Assembly (NCBI GenBank): GCA_017883485.1
Contig: JADGNM010000050.1
Coordinates: 1-11,007 of the forward strand
Origin: Methanosarcina sp.
Lineage (GTDB): Archaea > Halobacteriota > Methanosarcinia > Methanosarcinales > Methanosarcinaceae
Length of the DNA: 11,007 bases
Reading direction: 5' to 3'
The notes under the pieces: generated by a model
Seen by the model: only the letters and a program-made list of their open reading frames with translations
Told to the model about the DNA's origin: nothing
Database searches by the model: none
Shown here: in pieces, positions 5,059 through 11,007 of the stretch
Layout of the letters: every line of letters starts with the position of its first letter
Numbering within the stretch: the first letter of the stretch is position 1
Made by a program: the position numbers and the translations under genes

Positions 5059-6303
5059 TTATTTGAATAATTTATCGTATATTGCAAAAACCGCGCTCAA
5101 TCTACGTTGTTGCTTTATATATCCTGCACAGCCAGATATACAAGGACTGAACAACCGATTATAAACGTTTCTCGATAACTCAACGCCCGCTGTGTCGACA
5201 TATTTATAAAACAGATAGCTCAACGGGACTATTATTAACAACGACAGGATGCATGAAGTTAGAACAGCCGCACCATAAGGTAATACAGGGTACAGGGCGA
5301 GAAATAATGAACATGTTAAACAGCTTATCACCAGGAAATGTACCAGGTACAAAGAATAGGATATTTTCCCGAGGAACACCGGCACGGTGGAAGAAAAAGC
5401 TTTTTGCAGCCGCTGGCTGTTCAATAAAACATACATTATCATGCCTGCGCCTGTAATATGATAGATCATCTTTGGGGTTTGGAAGAAGCCGTTATTGAGA
5501 AACCCGTATAACGAATCGCTTGTCACGGTGCTTACGGGGTATGACCCGAGAAACAACCCAACAAACAGTATAATAGACAATATTATTTTATTGCTTGTTT
5601 TAAATAGGGACGTCTTATTGGTGAAGATGTCGGCAAGTGCCATTCCTATTATAAAAGCCAGGTAGTAAGAGTTGAAAAAAACTACGGCTGCGGCAAGGTA
5701 GAATGTCCAGCGGTTGCGTCGCGGTCCGAAAAGTAATGCCATCGCGAAAACGAGCATCGACCCATAAAATTCTATTGTCATTGTCCATAAAACCGGATCA
5801 TAGTAGATATCACCGCCTACAAAAAACGACCCCCACATTGCCTGTATAATCGCATCGGCTATGTTTGGCGTAAATGTCCAGTAGTTAACCCAGTAATTGG
5901 CGGGATTATTATTCGCAGTAATCATTACAGTCTCAGCATAATAATGGAATAACCCGGCCGATGATAATAAAAACGATAATAATATTGCTGCCGATACTGG
6001 AATTAACAATCTAATATATCGGCGCACTGCACCGCTTATAATTACGTTGTTATCCCTCATTATAAAATATTTTTGGGTTAATACGTAGCCGCTCAGGACG
6101 AAGAAGATGCATACTGAGAAGTTACCTGCGCCAATTAATCCTAGCGGCGTGCTCGAAAAAATCAGTTCAAAGTTTCCAAGATGCGAAGGTATCTGATTAC
6201 CATAAATTATCGCCGGGGCAAGTACGATAAAGAAATGCATTATCATAACATTAACCGCAGCTATACCTCTCAGCCCATCAAGATAGGTAATCTTCTCGGC
6301 CAT
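5059..6303 (-). CDS. Acyltransferase 3 family membrane protein (OafA/YrhL-like)
   Basis: The 414-residue polytopic protein matches the acyltransferase-3 family, which moves acetyl or other acyl groups onto sugars of surface polysaccharides or lipids. Signatures in order: YLDGLRGIAAVNVMIMH at 7-23 with the conserved Arg12 and His23, SVCIFFVLSGYVLT at 63-76, LWTMTIEFYGSM at 172-183 (family form LWSLxxExxF), and FLGKISYSLYLVHF at 310-323. About ten hydrophobic segments span residues 12-368, the usual number. The length is normal and no SGNH domain is fused. The C-terminal 45 residues are basic and cytoplasmic in appearance. It starts 12 bases after the end of the upstream gene, so the two are probably one transcript. 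The gene is AT-richer than the DUF166 gene, which might reflect transfer. The acceptor is unknown. Confidence 0.9.
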   Translation of the reverse strand: MAEKITYLDGLRGIAAVNVMIMHFFIVLAPAIIYGNQIPSHLGNFELIFSSTPLGLIGAGNFSVCIFFVLSGYVLTQKYFIMRDNNVIISGAVRRYIRLLIPVSAAILLSFLLSSAGLFHYYAETVMITANNNPANYWVNYWTFTPNIADAIIQAMWGSFFVGGDIYYDPVLWTMTIEFYGSMLVFAMALLFGPRRNRWTFYLAAAVVFFNSYYLAFIIGMALADIFTNKTSLFKTSNKIILSIILFVGLFLGSYPVSTVTSDSLYGFLNNGFFQTPKMIYHITGAGMIMYVLLNSQRLQKAFSSTVPVFLGKISYSLYLVHFLVISCLTCSLFLALYPVLPYGAAVLTSCILSLLIIVPLSYLFYKYVDTAGVELSRNVYNRLFSPCISGCAGYIKQQRRLSAVFAIYDKLFK

Positions 6304-6315
6304 ATCTATCGTTCT

Positions 6316-6612
6316 TCAATCTTTTAGGCTATTACCCGTGTTATCACAGTTAGCTATGAATACCCCATTATTAAGGATACCGCCAGGAACACTAATTATT
6401 CTGTCCTCTATCCAAATTCTGAAATTCTCAGAGATCAAACATCCCTCGTCTTTTTTAAACATTGCGGAATCTTTGTAATAGTTTAGTTTTATAGTATCTG
6501 AGGTTTCCTCATAGAGTCCACAGTCTTTGAATTTTTTATTTATGTAAACATCGAATGTACCGTCATCGTGGAGGATGAAGTGGGTTGTTCTGTTACTATA
6601 TTTTCTGGGCAT
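6316..6612 (-). CDS. Hypothetical protein, beta-rich, upstream of acyltransferase
   Basis: Read from an ATG at 6612 this gives 98 residues; a GTG at 6621 would add three. Neither has a convincing ribosome binding site. Alternating strands with DGTFDVYINKKFKDCG, YEETSDTIKLNYY and FRIWIEDRIISVPGG suggest a small beta-barrel or lipocalin-like fold of the sort often seen in short lipoproteins (GTF... GxY... TIxL), but no signal peptide or lipobox is present. Cysteines at 31, 58 and 89. A true N-terminus may have been lost: the 130 bases upstream carry coding-like fragments in other frames. No family is recognised. It shares a transcript with the acyltransferase. Confidence 0.55.
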   Translation of the reverse strand: MPRKYSNRTTHFILHDDGTFDVYINKKFKDCGLYEETSDTIKLNYYKDSAMFKKDEGCLISENFRIWIEDRIISVPGGILNNGVFIANCDNTGNSLKD

Positions 6613-6764
6613 AGGGATCACAAGTTTTAATACGTTAAAACAGTTTCCTGATTTACTTTTTCAGCTTCAAGTACAGGGTTTTACTTTGGGGTTATTATAT
6701 CTAAAGTATGTAATACTTCCTATTTTCATTAGTCCTTATAGCACTTATAACAGCAACAGACCAA

Positions 6765-6776
6765 AATAATATAAAT
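6765..6776 (-). promoter_or_regulatory. Candidate TATA box for the acyltransferase unit
   Basis: On the minus strand this reads ATTTATATTATT. Initiation near 6745 would give a leader of about 130 bases to the ATG at 6612. It also reads well on the plus strand, so direction is uncertain. Confidence 0.35.
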
Positions 6777-6857
6777 CCCAATTGCTTTAAATTTGGGTTT
6801 AGTAATGAATACTGATTTCTATTTCGAAACTCCCATTATTTATACATTGAAACAGAT

Positions 6858-6868
6858 AATTATATACT
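6858..6868 (+). promoter_or_regulatory. Candidate TATA box for the DUF166 gene
   Basis: AATTATATACT lies about 50 bases before the ATG. Initiation near 6890 leaves a leader of about 25 bases that carries AAAGGAG at 6901-6907. Confidence 0.55.
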
Positions 6869-6914
6869 ATAGAAAAAGAACAGTCTGAAAAGTTCCTATA
6901 AAAGGAGTAAATCT

Positions 6915-7721
6915 ATGCGAATTCTTGTACTCTACACAGGCGAACTTGGAAAAAAAGTAATCCAGAACCTGATTAACTCAAGCAGCTTCTGCGTGTCCTG
7001 CGGGGAGCTCTGCAATCACTGCAGGCAGGCCAGAAGATCCTATGCAAACATGATTGTGGGGATTCATGAATTTCCCGCGGACCTACCTGCATTTATAGAA
7101 GAGCCAGGAGAGTATATTCCCCCTGGACTGCCGGAGTGCGACCTGATACTTGCTATAGGCATCCATCCTGACCTGCTGGCAGCACTTCCGGACGTAGTGA
7201 AGAAAACGAAGGCAAAAGCCGTAATTGCACCTGCTGAAGACTCGAAGAAAACTCCTGCCGGAGTTCTTGAGCAGCTCAGGAAAGAGCTCGAGGCCGTGGG
7301 AGTTGAATTTGAGGGACCAAGACCCTTCTGTGCCCTTGAAAAAACAGGAAAGCCGGTTATAGATTCGTTTATTGATCTTGGTTTCGGAAAGCCTGTGCTC
7401 AGAATTGAAACAAGCCCTGATGGAAAGATGTTCATAGGGGCAGGTGTGATCAGGGATGCCCCCTGCGGTTCTACCTGGTTTGTGGCTAAAAAGCTCAGCT
7501 GGTCTGATACCCCGGATTATAAAGAAACCATTTCAGGTGCCCATCACTCCTATCCCTGTACTGCAAGCATGGACAAAGACCCCCAGCTTGGGGATACTAT
7601 CCTGCACAAGGCCGGGTATACAATAAGGGGAGCCACTGAAAGCGGAATGGAGTGTGAAAAAAAGGAGAAGGCCCGACTGTCCGCAGCCTGTGGAGATAAA
7701 GCTCCAAGCTCGAGCTTCTAA
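6915..7721 (+). CDS. DUF166 / COG1810 family protein
   Basis: The 268-residue product belongs to DUF166, a family known almost only from methanogens and relatives; some members carry a thymidylate synthase annotation, whose experimental basis I cannot vouch for. The N-terminus (RILVLYTGELGKKVIQNLI) looks like a Rossmann-type strand-helix. Next comes C26-x2-C29-x3-C33-x2-C36, then DLILAIGIHPDLLAALP (76-92). Conserved-looking DAPCGSTWFVAKKL (181-194) and HHSYPCTASM (210-219) hold two further cysteines. The cysteine spacing suggests a metal or iron-sulfur site. AAAGGAG before the ATG fixes the start. The last 25 residues are polar and variable in look. Codon use is GC-richer than in the nearby acyltransferase gene, as expected of a core gene. 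It is monocistronic, followed by a T6 run. Confidence 0.85.
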   Translation: MRILVLYTGELGKKVIQNLINSSSFCVSCGELCNHCRQARRSYANMIVGIHEFPADLPAFIEEPGEYIPPGLPECDLILAIGIHPDLLAALPDVVKKTKAKAVIAPAEDSKKTPAGVLEQLRKELEAVGVEFEGPRPFCALEKTGKPVIDSFIDLGFGKPVLRIETSPDGKMFIGAGVIRDAPCGSTWFVAKKLSWSDTPDYKETISGAHHSYPCTASMDKDPQLGDTILHKAGYTIRGATESGMECEKKEKARLSAACGDKAPSSSF

Positions 7722-7733
7722 AACTGAAACTCA

Positions 7734-7757
7734 TTTTTTGAAAATTTCTCTAAAAAA
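7734..7757. terminator. Oligo-T terminators for converging genes
   Basis: A T6 run on the plus strand (7734-7739) follows the DUF166 stop, and a T6 run on the minus strand (7757-7752) follows directly on the stop of the coiled-coil gene. Archaeal polymerase stops at such runs without a hairpin. Confidence 0.45.
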
Positions 7758-9035
7758 CTAAGGCTTGAAGTTCAGCTTCACACCGCTATCGATCAAATTA
7801 ATACCAGTCAGGAGTTTTTCTCTCCTACTCTGCATTTCTCCTCTTAAAACAGCCAGCTTCTTTTCGGAATTTTCGATATCTCCTTCAAGTAAGCGAGTTC
7901 TGCTCAGAAGCTCCGTCTCCTTATGTTCAAGCTCAACAAGTCTCCCAGTATCCGATTCTGAGATTTCAGCTTTCTTCGCTTCAAATTCTTGCAGAGCTTC
8001 AAGGTATTCTTTTTTCCTTTCCGGAAAACCAGAAATTAAGGTCCTGACCTGAAGCAGAGCTTTTTCCTTTTTCTGAGTTTGCATATCCAGAGCTTTATCT
8101 TCAAACACCTTATGAAGTTCCGGGAAAAGAGAAGGGTCAATACGTGTGGGATCCTTAACGCAGATGTCAAGTTGATGCTTCACATCAGGGTTCAATGTGT
8201 ATCTGCTGTTTTCGTGAAGCTTTTGAATTCTTGAGAGATGGCCTGAAAGCGGAAGGACAAGAGAACTTATATTCGCTTCAGCTTTCTTAAGTCTGTTACT
8301 TGCCGCATTAAATTCTTCCTGCAGGTTCTGCAATCTTTGCCAGGCGTTCCCCTTTCTGAACTCTTCAAAAGCCTGACTTGCTCTGGCAATTTCATCCTTT
8401 AAAGTCTGGATTTTTCTGTTTCTGGATTCGAGCTCCAGCTCTTCAGCTGCTATTGAAGTAGAAAGGTTCTGGATTTCCCTAATTTCGGAATAAGCTGCAT
8501 CAATAGCTTCTATTTCACCTTTATTTTCCAGAATCACTTCTCTGAGTTTTTTAAATACCCGGCCCAATCCGGAAAGGCTTTCACTAACATCTTTTGAGGC
8601 CTGAGGGAAAACAGATCTGGTGTACTTGAAACTTCGATCCATATGTTCCAGGCAAATCTCGAGATTCTGCATAGCTGCCTCATAGAATCCTTCCAGAGTC
8701 TTGAAATCCGTATCTTCTTGCACCTTGATTTTATCTATCAATGCTGCAACTTGCTTTGTCACATTTTCCCTATTGCTTTTCGCGCGTTTCACAGCCCTTA
8801 CATCAAAATCTCCCTCTACTTTTGCTTCCGCAAGCCTGGAACTACTCTCTTTAAGTTCCAGAAGAGCAACCTCCAGTTCTCCCAAAAGTCCAGAGACATC
8901 CCTTTCGATCTCTGAAGATATTTTTTGATAACTGGCGTCCAGCCACGCAGGCAGGTCTTCAAAATCGATTTCTCTGAAACCGGTTTCTTCGCCTGAATTT
9001 TCTTTTTTTCCAAAGAGTTTTTTAATCCAATTCAA
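7758..9035 (-). CDS. Long coiled-coil protein, TTG start
   Basis: The 425-residue product is charged and almost wholly helical. A basic N-terminus (NWIKKLFGKKE) is followed by an acidic linker with FEDLPAWLD (25-33), then long heptad-like stretches at roughly 38-110, 185-260 and 325-410, rich in Glu, Lys and Leu. Between the last two lies a compact segment (about 255-315) with SSLVLPLSGHLSRIQKLHE and DPTRIDPSLFPELHKVF, probably a hinge or small domain. There is no ATPase motif, so it is not an SMC or Rad50, although its coiled coils may draw such annotations. No ATG lies near the start; TTG at 9035 is the first start after an in-frame stop, with only a weak AGG before it. Function not recognised; a structural or partition-like role is a guess. 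Confidence 0.7.
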   Translation of the reverse strand: MNWIKKLFGKKENSGEETGFREIDFEDLPAWLDASYQKISSEIERDVSGLLGELEVALLELKESSSRLAEAKVEGDFDVRAVKRAKSNRENVTKQVAALIDKIKVQEDTDFKTLEGFYEAAMQNLEICLEHMDRSFKYTRSVFPQASKDVSESLSGLGRVFKKLREVILENKGEIEAIDAAYSEIREIQNLSTSIAAEELELESRNRKIQTLKDEIARASQAFEEFRKGNAWQRLQNLQEEFNAASNRLKKAEANISSLVLPLSGHLSRIQKLHENSRYTLNPDVKHQLDICVKDPTRIDPSLFPELHKVFEDKALDMQTQKKEKALLQVRTLISGFPERKKEYLEALQEFEAKKAEISESDTGRLVELEHKETELLSRTRLLEGDIENSEKKLAVLRGEMQSRREKLLTGINLIDSGVKLNFKP

Positions 9036-9106
9036 CCTGGAGCTTCCCTGAATTTAATGAGATTATTTGAAATATTTTTTTAATTCCTTACAGGTTTTGA
9101 AACTTA

Positions 9107-9138
9107 TTCTATGAAAAACTTGTTCTATGAAAAACTTG
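9107..9138 (+). repeat. Two exact tandem copies of a 16-bp unit
   Basis: TTCTATGAAAAACTTG occurs at 9107-9122 and 9123-9138, with TTCT starting a third copy. Because 16 is not a multiple of three, the two copies are read in different frames (MKNLF then YEKL). Confidence 0.85.
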
Positions 9139-9344
9139 TTCTACTAATAAATATTCCTTTGTTAACGGCTGGAATATGGGTTGCGGCAATCCGGCCGATC
9201 AATATGGGTGAGACTGTGGTCTTAAACGGCCAGACAGGGAAAGTTAAATCCGTTGGACTTATTTCAACTAATCTTCTGAAGACCGGAGATTTTAGGATTG
9301 TGAAAAATCTATCTCTTCTACTTTCCTATATGCTTAGCATGTGA
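9111..9344 (+). pseudogene. Fragment of an MscS-type mechanosensitive channel
   Basis: Residues 11-66 of this 77-residue frame match the end of the pore helix and the start of the beta domain of MscS channels: AGIWVAAIRPINMGETVVLN, GQTGKVKSVGLISTNLLKTG, then D. Family form is roughly AGI-x-RPF-x-GD-x-V-x-G-x-G-x-V-x-IG-x-x-x-T. A functional channel needs at least one full pore helix, usually two more membrane helices before it, and a longer C-terminal vestibule; all are missing. The apparent ATG arises from a tandem duplication and has no ribosome binding site. After residue 66 similarity ends in a short unrelated tail that overlaps the 3' end of the converging Mth938-like gene, suggesting a deletion joint near 9309-9334. 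It is best read as a gene remnant. Confidence 0.65.
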
Positions 9345-9696
9345 CATGGAACATTGCAGTTATCCTGCCTTCAAGTTCATTCCAGCGCTCAATTGCCCAG
9401 GGAGTTGGAAATAGTTCAATCCCGCATTTTTTTCCCGTGAAAAAATCTTCAGCTTCCTCTGAAAGCTTAACAAAACCAGTTTGCCCTGTCCCTATAATGA
9501 TTTTTTCCGTTCCGTCTTCATAAATATATTTTGCTTCCTTAAGCGATACTTTATGTGAGGTTCCGTATACTTCTTTTGAGAGCGATTTCTCTCTTTTTTC
9601 TACCTGCCCATTAAGGCGAATAAGAATATCATAACCAAAAGTCTTTCCATCCACAGTAATTGAACCAAAACTCGTAGAATCAATCTTTGGTTTCAT
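9334..9696 (-). CDS. Mth938-like domain protein (DUF498/AAMDC family)
   Basis: The 120-residue product is a complete Mth938-like domain, a small conserved fold named after a Methanothermobacter protein and present also in the human AAMDC protein; its biochemical role is unsettled. Diagnostic motifs: KIDSTSFGSITVDGKTF at 4-20, YDILIRLNGQVEKREKSLS at 22-40, YGTSHKVS at 44-51, IIIGTGQTG at 66-74, FPTPWAIERWNEL at 96-108 and the terminal HVTC. It is cytoplasmic. GAGGT at 9706-9702 is placed correctly before the ATG. The upstream region holds a duplicated promoter-like repeat. The 3' end overlaps the MscS remnant by 11 bases. Confidence 0.88.
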   Translation of the reverse strand: MKPKIDSTSFGSITVDGKTFGYDILIRLNGQVEKREKSLSKEVYGTSHKVSLKEAKYIYEDGTEKIIIGTGQTGFVKLSEEAEDFFTGKKCGIELFPTPWAIERWNELEGRITAMFHVTC

Positions 9697-9734
9697 GGTT
9701 TACCTCTGAATTAAAATCAAACAGATATTCATTC

Positions 9735-9779
9735 TACAATTATTTAAGGTTCTTTCATCTTACAATTATTTAAGGTTCT
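9735..9779 (-). promoter_or_regulatory. Duplicated 19-bp promoter-like repeat
   Basis: TACAATTATTTAAGGTTCT occurs exactly twice (9735-9753 and 9761-9779), 26 bases apart. On the minus strand each copy reads AGAACCTTAAATAATTG, with a TATA-like TTAAATAA after a possible TFB element. Copy 1 would start transcription near 9718, 22 bases before the ATG of the Mth938-like gene, and copy 2 near 9744. Alternatively the pair is a tandem operator. Confidence 0.5.
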
Positions 9780-9837
9780 GTAAAGTCTGCGTTTGCTTAT
9801 ATTACATAAATCAGTACAGAACCTGGTATGTAATAAA

Positions 9838-9847
9838 TTTTTATACA
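9838..9847 (+). promoter_or_regulatory. Candidate TATA box for the small membrane protein
   Basis: TTTTTATACA lies 41 bases before the GTG start at 9887. Initiation near 9866 would leave a leader of about 20 bases that carries the GGGAGGGG site. Confidence 0.5.
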
Positions 9848-9886
9848 TTAAGATCAATCTATAGTTAATAAAGGGAGGGGATTAAA

Positions 9887-9991
9887 GTGATTCACAGGGA
9901 ATTATGGGATTTTTTCGGTTTTATGGTATTGGTTGTAATTACAGCAATTGCTATCTTCATAGTGATTTTACCTCAAGCGCTTCCTCATTGA
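9887..9991 (+). CDS. Small single-pass membrane protein (34 aa)
   Basis: The frame starts with GTG and encodes MIHRELWDFFGFM, then a continuous hydrophobic stretch VLVVITAIAIFIVILP (14-29) and a QALPH tail. This gives one membrane helix with a charged N-terminal cap. GGGAGGGG at 9873-9880, 6 bases before the GTG, is the best ribosome binding site in the window, and a TATA box lies at the right distance. A small hairpin with a T5 run follows the stop. Together these argue for a real gene missed by length cut-offs. Family and function unknown; such proteins often modulate a larger membrane complex. Confidence 0.65.
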   Translation: MIHRELWDFFGFMVLVVITAIAIFIVILPQALPH

Positions 9992-10002
9992 TTACCAGAA
10001 GC

Positions 10003-10018
10003 GCCACCATGGCTTTTT
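10003..10018 (+). terminator. Hairpin plus T5 after the small membrane protein
   Basis: GCCA (10003-10006) pairs with TGGC (10010-10013) over a 3-base loop, followed directly by TTTTT, 12 bases after the stop codon. Confidence 0.45.
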
Positions 10019-10199
10019 AGCTCTCTTTGGGCGAGACTTTAGGAAGGAGCAAAACCAATAACCAGCCGGGCTTAATTTTTTAGGCTCAAGATTTGCCCTT
10101 TTAAGCGATCAAGTTGTACTCGTTATGTTTGCATTAGCCAGAAAAACAAATCGTTTAAAGCTTCCAACAGATTGAATTACCTAAAAAAAAGAATTTGTC

Positions 10200-10230
10200 G
10201 GCCGGGTGAAGAGAAAAGCCCGGCCTTTCT
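10200..10230. terminator. GC-rich hairpin with flanking T and A runs
   Basis: GGCCGGG (10200-10206) pairs with CCCGGCC (10219-10225) around a 12-base purine loop. On the plus strand TTTCT follows; on the minus strand a T8 run lies just beyond (10190-10183). It could end transcripts from either side. Confidence 0.5.
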
Positions 10231-10236
10231 ATGGAG

Positions 10237-10275
10237 GTCAATATAACGCGTGGAAAGACCAATTCCACGGTTGAC
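10237..10275. repeat. Two-part inverted repeat
   Basis: GTCAA (10237-10241) pairs with TTGAC (10271-10275), and inside it GTGGAA (10250-10255) pairs with TTCCAC (10263-10268) over a 7-base loop. It lies upstream of the lysA TATA box, so it would be an operator-like palindrome or part of a transcript from the left, not the lysA leader. Confidence 0.5.
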
Positions 10276-10310
10276 TTTCAATCAACTAATATTATATAGG
10301 TCATATAACT

Positions 10311-10319
10311 ATAAATATA
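10311..10319 (+). promoter_or_regulatory. Candidate TATA box for lysA
   Basis: ATAAATATA is the last good TATA element before lysA. Initiation near 10343 predicts a leader of about 195 bases, which includes the nested stem at 10402-10438 and the duplicated binding site. Confidence 0.45.
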
Positions 10320-10401
10320 TTTCGAGATGGTTGACTATTTTATAGAAACAATTAATCTTTGATGCAGTTAAGCTCTGAAGCAGTTCTGTTGAAAGGGTGG
10401 T

Positions 10402-10438
10402 TCCGCAAGCTACTGGTCTTTTTGTACACCAATGCGGA
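10402..10438 (+). promoter_or_regulatory. Nested stem in the lysA leader
   Basis: TCCGCA (10402-10407) pairs with TGCGGA (10433-10438). Inside, TGGT (10414-10417) pairs with ACCA (10428-10431) over a 10-base loop containing a T5 run. The two stems are separated by an internal loop of 6 and 1 bases. It could be a cis-acting RNA for lysA; no known lysine riboswitch core is recognisable and those are bacterial. Confidence 0.4.
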
Positions 10439-10504
10439 TATTAGAGAAAGACTAATAAGGGGTAAAAGTTCAAATTGGTGCAAAATGAGTTAAACAAAAA
10501 ATAA

Positions 10505-10532
10505 GATAGAAGGTAAATGAGATAGAAGGTAA
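10505..10532 (+). repeat. Duplicated ribosome binding site before lysA
   Basis: GATAGAAGGTAA occurs at 10505-10516 and 10521-10532, a 16-bp tandem step. Each copy carries AAGGT. The second serves the lysA ATG at 10537; the first is followed by ATG-AGA-TAG (10517-10525), a two-codon frame that ends 11 bases before lysA. Confidence 0.75.
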
Positions 10533-10536
10533 TAAT

Positions 10537-11007
10537 ATGGTTTCAAAGGACCTTCCCTTCACCAAAGAGGATATTCTGGAAATAATGAAGAAATATCCTA
10601 CCCCGTTTCACATCTATGATGAGAAAGCCATTATTGAAAATGCGAGGAGAATGAAGGAAGCCTTCAGGGAAGTTCCGGGCTTTAAGGAGTTTTTTGCCGT
10701 AAAAGCCCTTCCTAATCCCTTTATTCTCAAAATCCTCAAAAATGAGGGTTTCGGTGCGGACTGCAGTTCCCTGGCGGAGTTAATCCTTGCCGAAAGAGCG
10801 GGAATCGTTGGTGAAGATATTATGCTGAGCTCAAATGATACTCCATCTGATGAATTCGTGAAGGCAAAAGAGCTTGGAGCGTACATAAATCTTGATGATA
10901 TAACACATATCGATTACCTTGAAAGGAATGCCGGGCTTCCTGAAATCATTTGCTTCAGGTATAATCCCGGTCCTCTTAAGGAAGGAAATGCCATAATAGG
11001 AAAATCG
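10537..11007 (+). CDS. lysA: Diaminopimelate decarboxylase, N-terminal 157 codons
   Basis: The visible part is the start of a fold-III PLP-dependent decarboxylase that turns meso-diaminopimelate into lysine, the last step of the diaminopimelate route. TPFHIYDEKAIIENARRMKE (22-41) is the typical entry to the TIM barrel; FFAVKALPNPFILKIL (52-67) holds the PLP-binding Lys56; GFGADCSSLAEL (71-82) and the LSSNDTPSDEFVKAKELG segment with INLDD follow in the family order. The gene is open to the window edge; full-length members are around 420 residues. Arginine or ornithine decarboxylases of the same fold are possible, but the GADCSSLAEL and SSNDT motifs fit LysA best. AAGGT 6 bases before the ATG supports the start. 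Confidence 0.88.
   Translation, partial: MVSKDLPFTKEDILEIMKKYPTPFHIYDEKAIIENARRMKEAFREVPGFKEFFAVKALPNPFILKILKNEGFGADCSSLAELILAERAGIVGEDIMLSSNDTPSDEFVKAKELGAYINLDDITHIDYLERNAGLPEIICFRYNPGPLKEGNAIIGKS

Larger units (their letters stand above)
6622..6914. other. Divergent promoter region
   Basis: This AT-rich spacer separates the minus-strand acyltransferase unit from the plus-strand DUF166 gene. It holds a TATA-like site for each direction and short stretches in broken frames on the minus strand near 6630-6730. No RNA gene or repeat is seen. Confidence 0.5.
9992..10536. other. Intergenic region with hairpins and the lysA leader
   Basis: This 545-base stretch holds a terminator-like hairpin just after the small membrane protein, a T6 run at 10076-10081, a GC-rich hairpin at 10200-10225, an inverted repeat at 10237-10275, the TATA box for lysA and its leader. 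Short frames at 10231-10299 (22 codons) and 10362-10493 (43 codons) lack ribosome binding sites. Confidence 0.6.

Noticed and set aside
6667..6729. 20-codon minus-strand frame with AAGGA before its ATG
   Set aside because: Too short with the binding site too close to the ATG; kept only as a possible part of a broken gene.
7064..7435. 123-codon minus-strand frame inside the DUF166 gene
   Set aside because: Ser/Gly/Pro-rich antisense reading without start signals.
10231..10299. 22-codon plus-strand frame starting MEVNITRGKT
   Set aside because: It lies within a palindrome and has no ribosome binding site.
10362..10493. 43-codon plus-strand frame in the lysA leader
   Set aside because: No ribosome binding site, and its sequence is explained by the stem structure; it could be a leader peptide only if translation is shown.
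10614..10886. 90-codon minus-strand frame inside lysA
   Set aside because: Antisense of a well-recognised decarboxylase gene.

Overview
The window looks like a chromosomal stretch from a methanogenic archaeon of the Methanosarcina type. The support is an archaeal Sm-like protein, a DUF166/COG1810 protein typical of methanogens, a Mth938-like protein, archaeal TATA boxes upstream of many genes, GGAGG-type ribosome binding sites mixed with TTG and GTG starts, and long AT-rich intergenic regions. I cannot name the species from the sequence alone.

Layout. Positions 1-1041 are gene-poor: the probable N-terminus of a transposase runs off the left edge on the minus strand, followed by two possible small proteins and a short coding remnant. 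A secreted Thr/Ser/Lys/Pro-rich protein with a cysteine-studded tail lies at 1042-1965. After a long AT-rich gap, which holds three exact tandem 14-bp repeats, comes an all-helical HEAT-like protein (2504-3415). Converging on it is a minus-strand block: an Sm-like protein with a TTG start, a winged-helix protein carrying a four-cysteine cluster, and a tRNA-Glu(TTC) gene with several mispaired stem positions. Upstream of that block are a DUF3467 protein, then an acyltransferase-3 membrane enzyme cotranscribed with a small unknown gene (all minus).

The right half holds the DUF166 protein (plus) converging on a long coiled-coil protein (minus, TTG start), a broken MscS-channel fragment, a Mth938-like protein behind a duplicated promoter-like repeat, a 34-residue single-pass membrane protein with a very good ribosome binding site, and the first 157 codons of lysA (diaminopimelate decarboxylase), which has a structured leader and a duplicated ribosome binding site.

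The most system-like unit is the Sm-like / Fe-S-type winged helix / tRNA block at 3417-4415: an RNA-binding protein, a probable transcription-related protein resembling the RPC34/RPC39 family, and a divergent tRNA gene in one likely transcription unit. The joint function is inference. The rest is ordinary archaeal housekeeping and surface-related genes, plus decay products in the spacers.
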